Shown here: positions 1 to 11,539 of the stretch, piece by piece
Layout: each line of letters begins with the position of its first letter
Position numbering within the stretch: the stretch's first letter is position 1
Origin: Zea mays
Taxonomy: Eukaryota > Streptophyta > Magnoliopsida > Poales > Poaceae
Assembly: GCF_902167145.1 (NCBI RefSeq)
Contig: NC_050097.1
Span: forward strand, 171,956,923-172,020,922
Length of the DNA stretch: 64,000 bases
Reading direction: 5' to 3'
The notes under the pieces: model-generated
Seen by the model: only the letters and a program-made list of their open reading frames with translations
Told to the model about the DNA's origin: nothing
Databases searched by the model: none
Program-made: the position numbers and the translations under genes

Positions 1-745
1 TCGTGAAAGAGCCGAGGGTTTTAGTGGGTTTTCTAACCTCACTCACACACCTAGGAACAAACCTAGAGAAAGCGCTAAAGAGGTCTAACTAACCTAAGCA
101 CTTCGCAAAAGCACCTACACTAATCACCAAGTGATTCTATTAAGCACTTCGGTGTTTGGAGCTTTAGACATGTGTCTCTTCACTTGGGCAATCTTTTTGA
201 GCTCTCCACACCTTCAAATAGCCAGCTATGTGGGTATATATAGTGCCAACCCACAATTGTAACCATTGGAGGAATGCAACTTTTCTGCATCGCATCTAAC
301 CGGTCCGGTGCCCTCCACGTCAGCTAGCCGTTGGTTGGTTGATAGATTCTCTACAACAGTACAGAGGTCTGGTGTGCCATCGGACCAGTCCGGAGATCGA
401 CACGTCAAATGACCATTGATTACTAGTCGTTGGACCAGACCGGTCCGGATAGCTAGATGACCGAGAGCCGATTTGCAGTGCTCTTTGTGTAACCGATCCG
501 TTGTGCCAGCCGACAACCCATTTCTTGAATTTTTCTATTTTCTTTGTTTAGGCTCTTTTGGTCTTGTGTCTTAGACTTGTGCTAAGTATTTGAGAGTCTT
601 CTATTAGTCTTTTTAAGTCTTCTTTTGAGATGTTGCATCCTTAAAATCTTAGTCCAATTAAGTTTGCATCCTGTGAACCAACAAACACAAACACTTGCAA
701 ATAAATTAGTCCAAATGTTATATTGATCATCAAACATCAAAAACA
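1..745 (-). repeat. LTR fragment, family F, inverted copy
   Basis: This stretch is a diverged copy, in the opposite orientation, of the sequence at 55647-57163. Shared landmarks are the reverse complement of TGTTTGATGATCAATAT near 719-735, the run around AGTGCTTAGGTTAGTTAGAC (here at 85-104 on the minus strand), and the end of the block with the CCTCGGCTCTT motif at 8-18. The minus-strand start TGTTTTTGATG falls at 745, giving a TG terminus. The other end lies left of the window. CCGGTCCGG-type motifs at 299-450 resemble the regulatory palindromes of maize copia LTRs. No coding region is present; the 96-codon ORF here is accidental. Confidence 0.6.
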
Positions 746-1977
746 ACATTGGAATAGATGCGCGCACATGGATGGGTCATTTCGCGAGTGGTGCGCGATG
801 TATAGAGCTGTATGCATGCTACGTCGGGAGAAAGAAAAAGATGAGGAAGGGGAGAGGTGTAGCTGGTATTTTTGTCGTAGTGTGAGTAAACTAGCAGGTG
901 AGTTTCTTTAAGTGCACACGGTCTTGGAGTTGAAGAAAGAAAATTAATCATATAAAGAAAAGAAAGGTTAGAAGGGGTTAAATAAAATAACGAGTCTACT
1001 CCATGTGGGTGAAAGGAAATAAAGGAGTAAAGGAAAACTTGCATGCAAGCATAGTACAGTACAATCCACATAATTTTTTGTATTTTAAGAGCTATCTTAG
1101 GGAATAAGTGTAAAAAAAACACAAAATACATATTTTGATGAATGAACATTTATAGCACGGTTCTCTAAGTCTAATATATGGTTTTACCCATATAACCCAC
1201 ATAAATGAGTTGTCTCTTGAGTGGTTATAGTAAATAAGATATAATGATTAAATATATTGGGTTGTATGAGCGACTTTTTTATGTGTATTTATTGTTTGGA
1301 AAATTGCAACATAGTATGTGTCCTTAAAGTATGTATAACCCCATTCAATACTCGGTCTCTTGAGAAATCTCTAAGGAGTTAAATGTAAAAAATACAACAG
1401 CATGACTCTCCATACATATTATCTCTTGACAACATTTATGATATAACTAGTTTTAAAGATACATCATTGTATGATATAGTTTCTTAAATATCTCTTATGC
1501 ATAGAAAATTGTTTATGAACCTCTAGGTTACATGGTGAAAATGTAAATGGAAAATAAAGTTGCATTTATACACCTTGTTGCACGTAAAGAATTACAATAA
1601 ATGAGGCGGGTGAAATAGAGGAGGCTAGTGGCGTAAGTGTATTTATTTCATTTCTCTTTGTTTCTTAATCAAATATTCTTTGTTGTTTGGATTTTTTTAA
1701 AACACTTTTGTTGGTAAACTATTGTCTTGCTGAAGCTGAAAACCGAACGTTACATTTACCCAAGTTATGGTTTCCACTTTCAGTGAAACTCAAAAGAAAG
1801 CAGCGGCAACGGCAACACAGAGCAGTCTGCAGGCAAACCTTGTATCCTAGAGTATCATTCATTTACAGTTCTTTCTAAACCTGTACATATATTACAGGCA
1901 GTTGTGTCGAGTTTGAGAAACACACTGCTTGTTCATAACATCATGGCATCGCATCCATGTACTTCTTGCAGCCGTCC
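746..1977. other. AT-rich intergenic DNA and ORM 3' flank
   Basis: No gene is seen. The part next to 1977 is the 3' flank and UTR of the minus-strand ORM gene. An AATGAATGAT stretch on the minus strand near 1855-1865 could serve as a weak poly(A) signal. The rest is AT-rich, with only short chance ORFs. Confidence 0.5.
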
Positions 1978-4210
1978 TCAGATGTCTGCATTGATTCCAA
2001 ATATGCGGACCTTGTGCATGTTCGGCAATTTTGCCACGACCAGCACGAAAACTGCAATCGTGTTGAGAAAAAACATCGGCTGCTTGTAGTCGGTCAAGTG
2101 CGACGCAATAAGATACCTGTAAGAAGGCGCCTTAGAATGTATGTCACTCTATATGGCAATATCGACTTGGTTTAAAAAAAATACAATGATATTGTAAATT
2201 GCATACAAAATGCTAAGATGCTGCACTTAGGAAAAGAAGTGTAATAATATGCCCAGTTCAACTGCCTTTGCAGCACTGACAGGCACTAACTGATTAATCA
2301 TCAGCCAGAACTTTGCACTGCTCATGAAAATCCTAGTTTTTCTGGATTTAACTTTTGGATCACAAGCAACAAATTAGTTCTTGAAGGAACAGCAGAAACC
2401 AAGTGTAGTTGGATAATAGCTGGAACATAAATTTCCTAATATTTAGGGTTGGCTAGATAACTTAGCTGAAAAGTTTAACAGACCCTCTTAATTGTTGTTC
2501 TTGTCTATAAAGAATAAACTCCTTTTTATAATGCAACATTTACGTCATTTAACACATTTTTGTCAATCCAAAAAATGTGACATCAATACAAGTGTATAAC
2601 CATGCTCTAGCATGTTTTGTGCTTTCTATAATAGGCAGAGACATCCTATCGCAACCGATACACCCAAAATTGTTAATTAGGAATGAAGTGCAATATGATT
2701 GCACAAACAACCACTGCCTGTACTGATTAGTATTAATTTCCTTTCCAGAATCTAAAGAGTAATTTGTTCATGTGTGAACTGCAAGAGGATGAGATGGAAC
2801 TTACAGCACCACAGGTACCACAGTTAAAAACTTCCTGTTCCGAGTAAGCTGCTGACCATTGTCAATTTGCTCCCACCATGTCAATCTGCTGTAGATGCCT
2901 TGGTCATCAGCAGCAAAAGGGGTTCCTTTCTTCCAATGGAAGAAGTGGTAAGTGATCTGAAAATAGAACATTTCAAGTGTGTCAACTGAAATTCAACAGG
3001 CAAGGAACATGAATAGCAAGGGGTTGAGTTCTTTCACTTAAGTCTTTCCTACCCATTCACAACCCATGTGTTTCTTAACTGAGAGAGAGAGAGATTAGAT
3101 GAACGCATGCCATTACTTGGATTAAAAATAATGTGATATTGCAGATGGCATGAAATGCTTCTTCAGAGTCGAATAGAGTCAGCCAAATTTGTATCAAACG
3201 CATCCCTGACCCAAAGGAACACACAATATCTTTATCCCATGGTGAGAATTACCAAATATAATTTACAAGGCTCGTATTTCAGGACACCATGACATGTAGA
3301 AGTCCAAATGTTGATTATGGAACAATACATAAGTCTGCAGATTACAATGTGAAACCTGTTCTGGACTACTACTGCGAACAAGTTGTTGTAGAAAACTAAC
3401 CAAAATTCGATCCACTAGTTGTTATTCATAGTACACAGGAATGAACTTTTCAATAGTCAATATCTGATAACAAACTGCTCCCAATAAACATAGAAATGGC
3501 CCTGGCCAAGAATGGCATGCTTGTTTTGACTTTATGCGAGGGAAACTGTTCCACACACAAGTGGGGAACAAAATTTATGACAAGGAAACAGAATAGCCCA
3601 TCCAGCCTGCCAAAGACAGTTTACACTAATATTTCATCTGTTAAAATATTTCTTCCACGGCTTACCTATATTTGTAGCAATCCATGGGCATATATACTGA
3701 TTAATTGCAGATGATCCGTCACTCTTTTCCTAGAAAGGTACCGCCTTTGCATCATGGCAAATCTAGAATTCCAAGAACATAATCTTTTTGGCTAAACACG
3801 TACACGCAGAGCAAAAATCAAAAAGTCCTGCCGGGAAGTGAATGGCCACAAACAGTTGGGGAGAAGAAATAATCCACACCGAAGGAGATAATTAGTAAAT
3901 CCAAGTACCAGCACAACCAAATCTAGGGATACAGTGGACGGAAGCGATCCATAGACATGCGCAAAATCAGAAGGGCGAGGGACTGGGGACGAGATAGAGG
4001 GTGGGGACTCACGGCGAAGTGCGCGAGGTTGACGACGGTCCAGGCTGCCCCCGGGGAGCAACCAGAGACGGAGAGGACGAGAAGCCAGGCGAAGAAGAGC
4101 ATGAGGATGTAGGTGGTCCAGACGCCCGGGTACATGAACCACTCTGTGTTCTTGTTCACGTCCACCGGCGGCACCGCCTCGACGTAGTAGGGCTCCCCTC
4201 TCCGCCCCAT
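1978..4210 (-). CDS. ORM: ORM (orosomucoid-like, ORMDL) protein, three exons
   Basis: ORM/ORMDL proteins are small ER membrane proteins that bind serine palmitoyltransferase and restrain sphingolipid synthesis. The minus-strand exons are 4210-4013, 2956-2805 and 2116-1978, giving 162 residues, the normal family length. Intron 1 (4012-2957, 1056 bp) is GTGAGT...TCAG in phase 0; intron 2 (2804-2117, 688 bp) is GTAAGT...ACAG in phase 2. Family hallmarks are NTEWF at 21-25, YPGVW at 27-31 followed by a membrane segment to about residue 50, CSPG at 51-54, HFFHW at 70-74, LTWWEQ at 91-96, RNRKF at 105-109, a second hydrophobic stretch at about 134-144, and a conserved NMHKVRIFGIN tail. No frame break or nonsense codon is seen. 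The ATG at 4210 was chosen because homologues start just before the NTEWF block; an in-frame upstream ATG at 4381 would add 57 low-complexity residues. It sits 2.4 kb from the retrotransposon cluster. Confidence 0.95.
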
Positions 4211-4884
4211 CTCCTGCGCAGGCCTGATCGTGCTCGTGCCGAAGGCGCTGGATTTCGGGGTTAATTTCCGCGGTGACGCGAGTGGTAGTTGCACAGGAGG
4301 AAGGCCAGGAACGGATGGTGTCGTGCTGTGACTGACGGCCGGCGAGCCGTGCGCGGACGGTGCGGTGGAGTGAGATGACAACTGTCTCGTTGCCGTCTGG
4401 GTTTCGTTGGGCTTGCTTTGGGTGCGGATTTGTGGACTGCGGAGATGGGTAGGGTTCGCTCGACGTTCAAGATACTACTGTCTGTCTCATCTCGTATGAC
4501 AACGAGTAAATACACATCTATTAATATAGGTGAATATCCATGCATTACAACGGAAATATATAATAACATAATAACTTATATACAAAATGTGTCTTATATT
4601 GTTATAAAAAATATTTCATAATCAATTTGTAATCCTAGCTATACATAAATTTTGTTATTTTAATTTAGTTGTTTCACTACTCCATTGCAACCATCAGTAT
4701 CATGTAGACTTCGATATATGTCACGATTTAAATGGTCTCATTATTGAAGAGCACGTGTCACACCTGCCGGTAGAAGTTCCCTCGTACATAGTCAGTCATC
4801 AGGTACGCACCACCATACACGCTTGCTTAAACAAAAAGCAAGTGTATGTGTTTGCGAAGAGAATTAAAGGCAGGCCGGCACAAA
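4211..4884. other. ORM 5' flank and AT-rich spacer
   Basis: The first 200 bases upstream of the ORM start codon are GC-rich and should contain the 5' UTR and core promoter. From about 4480 the DNA turns AT-rich. No convincing TATA box could be placed at a usual distance, and no other gene is seen. Confidence 0.45.
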
Positions 4885-5495
4885 AGCTACCCCGACGATG
4901 GCGAGTGGTCATTAATGTCGGTCCTCCTCTGCGTCACCTCAGGTACCAAGATGACGCCATAGTCCTTGATATAGTAGTCGTCGAACGCGCACGACATGGC
5001 GAGTACCGATGACTCTTGGCTGGGCTGCCAAACGAAGTGCACCCCAGGCTCATCAGCGAGGTAGTACACCTAGCCATTGCACCACCGGATGTGTTAATCC
5101 TCTACATAAATCTTGTTCGAAGACACTCACACAACGTCAGCAACAACCGTCGTCCCAGCGCACAAGAATTCATGGCCGATCAGACTTACGTGGGAGGTTA
5201 AGCTTCAGGTGGATGATGAGCTGGACGGTGTGACGGCGCCGTTGTCGGAAGCGGTGCCCAGAACAACCCGAGAGTCGCCGGCGTTGGCGACGACCATGAG
5301 GTCCCCCTATTTAAAGATAGACAGCGTGGTGCAGCCACTCTGGACCGCGTCCAAGCGGCGGCTACGCCGAAGCTTGCCGAACACAGCGACGCATGCGGCC
5401 ACGTAGTACTGCTTCCAGAGGTCGAACTGGTAGTCGCCAAGCTTCTTTTCGTCGTCGATGAGCGACGCCAACGCGAGCGCCTCCTGCCAGTGGCG
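4885..5495 (-). pseudogene. Protein phosphatase 2C fragment, broken
   Basis: Two minus-strand blocks match plant PP2C phosphatases, which are metal-dependent Ser/Thr phosphatases. The first block (about 5495-5225) reads through LIDDEKKLGDY and ends with the motif GDLMVVANAGDSRVVLGTA, a recognisable PP2C core strand. The second (about 5070-4905) contains ADEPGVHFVWQP, LAMSCAFDDYYIKDYG and VPEVTQRR, the usual block preceding the DG(L/V)WD motif. Breaks: an in-frame TAG immediately before GDLMVV, no joining sequence between the blocks in one frame, loss of the N-terminal DGHG metal site, and loss of the C-terminal DGVWD region. The family's AFGD is changed to AFDD, removing the glycine. It is a truncated pseudogene or captured fragment with no sign of function. 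Confidence 0.8.
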
Positions 5496-5770
5496 TTGGT
5501 TTATGAAAATGAATCACAAGTCAGAGCCATGAAAAAAATATTACGGAGAATAAATGTCACACATATAAAAAATAATTTAAGTTGAAAACATTATTCAAAC
5601 AAAAGAAATTGCATGCAAGGCTCTTTTTTAAATACTACTCCCTCCATCCAAAAATATAATTCAGGAATCTCGTTGATAATTATCTACTACTACACATTGT
5701 GCAAAGGTAGCAGGTGGACTTTGGTAGAGATGTAGTAGATATTTTTACTGTAAAAGATATTGACATAAAC
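5496..5770. other. Spacer with one Stowaway-like end
   Basis: No gene. The sequence CTCCCTCCATCCAAAAATA at 5638-5656 resembles one terminal repeat of Stowaway (Tc1/mariner) MITEs. A matching inverted end was not found nearby, so a complete MITE is not claimed. Confidence 0.3.
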
Positions 5771-5860
5771 ACACATGTGGTGTAGTGGTAGCTACAAGCA
5801 CATTTGCTTGAGAGGTCGCAGGTTCGAATCCCATTGGAGCCATATTTGTGTTTTTTTAAT
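5771..5860 (+). repeat. tRNA-derived SINE-like fragment
   Basis: An RNA polymerase III A box (TGGTGTAGTGG, 5778-5788) and a perfect B box (GGTTCGAATCC, 5821-5831) lie 32 bp apart, as in tRNA genes and tRNA-derived SINE heads. The presumed acceptor strands do not pair, so it is not an intact tRNA. A T-rich tract follows at 5852-5858. It could equally be a decayed tRNA pseudogene. Confidence 0.5.
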
Positions 5861-5889
5861 TTAATTTTAGCTATGCGTGGGATGCACGT

Positions 5890-6077
5890 GGGAATGGAAA
5901 TGAGATTTGCGGGGAGGGGGGAATGAGAAAGACAGTGCGGGGAGGGGGTAATGGGAATGGTAGAACACTGGCAGAACACGGAATGGCAGCCGGGAATGAG
6001 AATGAACTTTGCGGCAAGGGGAGAATGAGAAAGACCGGGGAGGAGGAATGAGAATGGCATAACACGGAATGGCAGCC
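5890..6077. repeat. Imperfect tandem duplication, about 100 bp unit
   Basis: Two head-to-tail copies, 5890-5991 and 5992-6077, both start GGGAATG and both end AACACGGAATGGCAGCC. Each has the internal GAATGAGAAAGAC motif. The second copy is shorter by about 16 bases. It is purine-rich and non-coding. Confidence 0.7.
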
Positions 6078-6643
6078 TACCCCTTACCACCTTAATAAGT
6101 AGTAGAGATTATACACGTATATATAATAAAAAATAGTCTCGTCGGTCACTCATATCTAATTATGAGTATGGATTTACCTTATACCTATAGGTATGAGTCA
6201 CCCGTCAGGTCACTCGTACCCACAAATGTTAAATATTTACATTATACAAGTATATCTAAATACCATTACAAAATTTTCAACATCATTCAATCATCTATTC
6301 AAGAACACTATAGATAATTGGATAAAGTAGCAACACTAGAATAGTACCATATAACATATTATATGTTCTATTATATGGTCATCAAATAGTTGTTAAGTCT
6401 TCTATGATATTATCACTCAAAAGGTTGTTAAATAGTCAAAAGAGATGGATGACTGAAGCCTAAGTTCATGTTTTTGGGCTAAGTTTATACCGGGTATTTT
6501 ATATATTAGTGGGGACGGAACGTTTTAATACCCGCTTACCCATTGGGTGAAGGTTTTTGCCTAATAAGATACTCATGGGTAGAACATTTAGCTCATATAC
6601 ATACCATAATAAAGTAAATACCTATCGGGTATCGGGTCGCAGG
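6078..6643. other. AT-rich spacer
   Basis: No gene. Sequences such as CCTATAGGTATGAGTC and GGGTATCGGGTCG suggest an old, decayed repeat, but termini could not be set. Confidence 0.35.
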
Positions 6644-7850
6644 TGAGAGCACCTAGAGGGGGTGAATAGGTGATCTTACAAAAATCAACTCTAAACAAGA
6701 CAAACTTGGTTTCTAATAGATGTTAGTAGGATTAAAACTAAGGTGATATGAATAGAAGTAGAGAGAAGATAACTCTTCACTTGATTGTTCCTTTAGGACA
6801 TGTATTAAACTTAGGAACAATAGCACAAGTGAATATGTGAGAACTCTATGGAAGAAAACAATCGTAATAAAAAGATGCACAAGTGACACGGTGATTTTAT
6901 CCCGTGGTTCGGCCAATGCCTACTCCACATTGTTGTGACCTCCTTTGGTCAAGGATTGCACTCAATCCCTCTCAAATGATTCAAAGATGAAACTTGAGTA
7001 CCACATATTTCTTCCTTTTCTCAAGTATTCCCTTTGTGAGGAATCTCTCACCCTTACAAGATTGATCACAAGAACCACAAGAGTAAGGGAGGGAATGGAA
7101 ACACACACAAGAACTAGAGTCACAGCAACAACACGCACACAAGTCAAGAAACGAGCACACGAAACAACGCAGCGGAGTCACAGCTCAAAGAAGTGCTCAA
7201 ATCTCTATCGCAATGAATCGAATGTGTGCTTGCGAAGTCTAGGCGTTGCAGGATGTTCAATGAGTGCTTGGTTGTCTGCTCCATGCGCCTAGGGGTTCCT
7301 TTTATAGCCCCAAAGGAGCTAGGAGCCGTTGGAGCTCCATTTGGTAGGCTTTGGTTGCCTTCTGTCTGTGGGCGCACCGGACAGTCCGGTGCACCACCGG
7401 ACAGTGAACAGTGCGTGATTCCCTTCCTTTTCTAGCGAAGCCGACCGTTGCAGCCACCGGCCCCGTGGCACACCGGACAGTCCAGTGGTGCACCAGACAG
7501 TCCGGTGCGGCCTAGTGACTGTTGGTGAAGTCCACGTGTCGCCCGCTGATTGCGCGGCCGACCGTTGGCCGGGTGCGGCTGGCACACCGGACAGTCTAGT
7601 GAATTATATTCGTGGCACCCTCAGTATTTTTCCGAGAGCGGCATGGGCGCCAGCCTAGGCACCGGACAGTCCGGTGCACCGCAGGCTGGTGCAAGTTCTC
7701 CAATTCGATTTCTCTCACTTTGAGAAGATTGCTAGCACTTAGTAGAATAATGTTAGTACCAAAAACAATTTACTAAGGCTAGAAGCATACCTTGCTTTTC
7801 CATTTGCATCTCTTTAAGCCTTAGCTCATATTTAGACAAGACAATATATG
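6644..7850 (-). repeat. Element A 3' LTR, main part
   Basis: Minus-strand LTR, 1207 bp here, completed by 60 bp at 19333-19392 after the insertion of element E; 1267 bp in total. It contains CACCGGAC/GTCCGGTG palindromes at about 7375-7700 and a TATAAAAGG box on the minus strand at 7296-7307. Such palindromes are reported as conserved LTR motifs of Sireviruses. The 5' LTR copy has lost the TATA region. Confidence 0.85.
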
Positions 7851-9125
7851 TGTCGGCATTTCGGACCCGGGGGACCCTCAACCGAGCCGACCAGTGAATT
7901 TATCGCTGCGTGCCCCTGCCCAGATGGGTTGGCGCAAGATGGAACACAAGAGGGAATGCAGCTTGTATTATCTCGCACCGGGGGTGCTCGTAGTAGGGGT
8001 TACAAGCGTCGCGAGAGAGAGAGAGAGCCTGTTCGTTTGCTCGTCCCCCACGCGACCCCCCGCAGGAAGGCCCTGGACCTCCCTTTTATAGATGCAAGGA
8101 GAGGGTCCAGGTGTACAATGGGGGGTGTAGCTATGCGCTAACGTGTCTGACAGAGAAGTGCCTGAGCCCTGTGTACATGCCAACATGGCTGTCGAAGAAG
8201 TGCTTGAGCCCCATGTACGCGATAATGTGGCCGTCGGAGAAGTGCCTGAGCCCTGTAGAAGCACAGCTGGTGGTGCGGCTGGGATCCTGCTGACGTCACC
8301 TTGCTTCCGTAGGGGGCTGAGAACCACCGACGTCATGGACGCACGCGGGGAACCATCATTACCTATTACCGGGGTATGCCAGATGGGACGCCAGTCTTGT
8401 TCCCTCGTAGCCTGAGCTAGCTAGGGGTAGGGTAATGATGTATCCCCTGTGGCGCGGTCGGTTCGAGCCCAAGGTCGGGCGAGGCGGAGACTTCTCCTGA
8501 GGTCGAGGCCGGGGTCGGGCGAGGACGCGATTCCTCTCGAGGCCGAGGCTGAGGCCGAGTCCTGGGGTCGGGCGAGGCGGAGACCTCCTCCCGAGGCCGA
8601 GGCCTAAGGTCGGGCGAGGCGGAGCTTCCTGTTGCGCCCGAGGCTGAACTCGGCTGTTGTCAGTCTTACCCCGGTGGTTGGCACAGCAATCGGAGCGGGG
8701 TGAGCAGCGCTGTTTTCCTGTCAGATCGGTCAGTGAAAGGGCGAAGTGACTGCGGTCACTTCGACCTTGCCGACTGAGGCACGCGTGTCAGGATAAGGTG
8801 TCAGGCGATCCCCGCATTAAATGTGCATGCGATACGGTCGGTTGGTGAGGTGATTTGGCCATGGTTGCTTCACAATGAAGCATGCCCGAGCTGGGCTTCG
8901 GGCAAGCCGAGGGTGCGCCCACTGCTTGAGGAGGCCCTCGGGCGAGGCGTGAATTCGTTTGGGACTACGGTTCCTGCTCGAGGCTGGGCTCGGGCGAGGT
9001 CGCGTCCCTTGGGTAGACGAAGCCTTGACTTAAACCGCGCCCATTAGTTTTTATGGTTCGCTCTGCGGGTGTTTACCAGCTGTGTTTAGGAGTGTTGGGG
9101 GTACCCCTAATTATGGTACCCGACA
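7851..9125 (-). repeat. Element E 3' LTR
   Basis: 1275 bp, ending CCGACA at 9125. Positions 8154-8260 hold about 2.5 tandem copies of a 42-bp unit starting GAAGTGCCTGAGCCC. A minus-strand CTATAAAAGGG box lies at 8083-8093. GGTCGGGCGAGGC-type repeats fill 8460-8640. It differs from the other LTR at about 20 or more sites in the first 480 bp, counted by eye. Confidence 0.9.
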
Positions 9126-10243
9126 GTAGCCCCCGAGCCTCGAAGGGAGTGTTGGTACTCGCTTGGAGGCTTTGCCGCATTTTTTGTGAGGGGACCGACC
9201 TTTCTTGGTTATACTTTGTTCCGGTGGGTGCGCGTGAGGGCACCCGCCGGGTGTAGCCCCCGAGGCCTCGGAGGAGTGGTTTGACTCCTCTGAGGTCTTA
9301 ATGCTTTTCGTGATGCCTCGGCCGGCCTTGTTGTTCCCTCATGCGGCCTGGTCGCGGCCCGGGTGCATGGTCAGGCGCCGAGTTTTTAAGCTAGTTCATT
9401 GACGCTGTCAACAGTTTGGCCGTAGCCCGGCGCGAGAGCAGCCCCCGAGCCTCTGCACGGAGCGAGAGGATGATCAAGGACCGTCTCGACTTTTGTTATA
9501 CGCCCCTTCGTCGCCTTTCCACAAGGAGGAAGGGGGGGAAGCGCCATGTTGCCCTCGGAGGGCGCCGAACATGGTGTTTCCAGTGAGTTGCTAGCGGGTG
9601 ATCCGAGTGGACGCCCGAGCCCCATTCGATAAGGGTCGGCTAGTGGCCCAGAGGCGCGCTCCAAAAGTACCTGCAGGTGATTTGCCGGACCCGGACCCAT
9701 TCGATAGGGTCAGAGGGCTCGATGCCTCCCTCCGGTGGGATTCTGTTACAAAATCGCTACTGCTGGTCTCGGAAATTTCCTAGGGTACCTCAGGAGCGTA
9801 GCCCGAGCCTCGGCCATGTAACGGACGTACCCAGAGTCATCCCTCACTCTGCGTGCTCTAGGGCGGCTATCGAACCCTTCCGAGGGGCCACCCTTCGAAC
9901 CCCTGATTAGTAATGGGCTCGGAGCCCGAGTGCTCTGGAGCGGGCGCTGCTGGCGTCTAAGTATATGTAGCATAGTTACCCCAAGTATGGGTGTTTGTTC
10001 TTTGTGGCTGCTGAGGCCTGAACATTTGGGTATTTGAGCGTGAGGCCGTGTTTCTTCCTCATTTCGAGCACTAGGACTTGCCTGTCGGCTAGCGGAACCA
10101 CTTAACCGAGCGTGAGTTGCCTTGCGCGGAAGGTGACGAGTGAGGTATTCGTATCCCGGAGGCGTCGGAGTCCCTCGGCTCGATCGGCCTTACCGCTCAA
10201 GGCCTCTCTCGCTCAGTTTTAGGACCTTCGGCCGCTCTGCGAT
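9126..10243. other. Element E 3' non-coding region
   Basis: GC-rich sequence between the polypurine tract and the antisense ORF remnant. It has several GTAGCCCCCGAG-like copies of the polypurine-tract region (9126, 9254, 9438). No intact ORF could be assigned. Confidence 0.5.
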
Positions 10244-11365
10244 GAGCTGAAGCCAGAGGTAGCGGTGTCGGCGCGGATGGAGGCGGTGTCGGCTCGAATA
10301 GAGGCTTCGTCGGCCCGAGAGCAGGTGGCTTCCCAGGCCGAGGAGGTGTAGCGGCGACGGCTGGAGCTTGGCCAGGTCATCCGCGAGCGGGACCAACCCC
10401 GGAGTCACGCTGCCGAGGCCGTGAGCCGGGCTGAGGTCCTCGGGGGACAGCCGGCTGAGGCTACGGAGCGGCCAGCTGAGGCGTCCGCTCGGGCCGGGAC
10501 CCTTGCGGAGATCCTGGCCGTGAGGGCCCAAGCACGGTGCTAGCGTCCTCCTTCGAGGTGGAGATCCTTCCGCCCATGTCGCCGTCTGAGGCCAGGCCAG
10601 ATTCCGCCGAGGGTGGAAATGACGCCGAGGGTGCTCCTCCTCCCCCTGCCGGTGTCTGAACCTGCAGGAACAGTTTGTCTGAAGCATGTGTATGTTTTTT
10701 GCGGCCGCTGAGGCCTAAACATTTAAACACCGGATTATAAAGCTGTGTTTTCTTTCCTCTCGTTTCGAGCATTAGGACTTGTTCGGTAGCAGAATCGCTT
10801 ATCCGAGCGTGAGTTACTTTTTGCGGAAGGTGATGAGTGAGGTATCCGTATCCCGGAGGCGTAGGAGTCCCTCGGCTCGGTCGGCCTTGCCGCTTACGTG
10901 CTCTCTCATTCGGTTGTAGGATTCTGTTATCGATATAGTCGATAAGGCACGAAAGTCGTTTTTTACCCGAGCATTAGGACTTGTTCGGTAGCAGAATCAC
11001 TTATTCGAGCGTGAGTTACTTTTCGCAGAAGGTGATGAGTGAGGTATCCATATCCCGGAGGCGTAGGAGTCCCTCGGCTCGGTCGGCCTTGCTGCTTACG
11101 TGTACTCCCGTCGTTTTTAGGACCCTGCTATCGATATAGTCGAAAGCACGGAAGTCGTTTTCTACCCGAGCGTTTAGGACTTGTTCGATAACAGAACCGC
11201 TTATCCGAGCGTGAGTCACTTTTCGCGGAAGGTGATGAGTGACGTATCCGTATCCCGGAGGCGTAGGAGTCCCTCGGCTCGGTCGGCCTTGCCGCTTACG
11301 TGCTTTCTCGCCCGTTTTTAGGGTTCCGTTATCGATATAGTCGAAAGTCGTTTTGGTAGAAAACT
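10060..11365. repeat. About 200-bp tandem repeats in element E
   Basis: Four copies of a unit beginning near GAGCATTAGGACTTG start at about 10066 (partial), 10766, 10969 and 11168. Each carries ATCCCGGAGGCGTAGGAGTC and CCTCGGCTCGGTCGGCCTTG, and the last three also carry TTATCGATATAGTCGA. Spacing is close to 200 bp in the last three. The first copy is separated from the rest by the antisense ORF remnant at 10244-10659. Confidence 0.8.
10244..10659 (+). pseudogene. Remnant of an antisense coiled-coil ORF in element E
   Basis: Read on the plus strand, antisense to element E, the frame from 10244 gives an Ala/Glu/Arg-rich heptad-like protein segment (for example EAVSARIEASSAREQVASQ). It has a TAG at 10349-10351 and another at 10541-10543. 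A shifted frame then continues to TGA at 10657 and encodes an acidic, proline-ending tail (EGAPPPPAGV). Composition and position between pol and the 3' LTR match the coiled-coil end of the antisense gene in element C (46441-46902). No N-terminal domain was found, so this is a truncated relic. A chance GC-rich reading frame is the alternative. Confidence 0.5.
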
Positions 11366-11539
11366 TTTCCGAGGAAAATTTTGACGCAAAGGGGGTTCCC
11401 CCTTCTAGCCCCCGAGGGAGAGTCGGGCTTTGCCGAGGCAAGGCTGATCCTTCCTTGACGGTTAGACTTTATTTATGTATGTAAAGAAAAATGAGGTATA
11501 TGAACGACTTAAAACATCTTAAGGGTAGAAGCGACGTAG

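Noticed and set aside
5778..5842. Functional tRNA gene
   Set aside because: The A and B boxes fit, but the acceptor strands do not pair and no clean anticodon arm forms.
5638..6110. Complete Stowaway MITE
   Set aside because: Only one terminal-repeat-like end was found and no TA-flanked partner.
7848..8141. ORFs repeated at 7848-8415 and 18028-18524
   Set aside because: They are inside both LTRs of element E and have no conserved protein; LTRs are non-coding here.
10190..10687. 165-codon minus-strand ORF
   Set aside because: It overlaps the plus-strand antisense relic; its Arg/Pro/His-rich composition is what the opposite strand of such GC-rich sequence gives.
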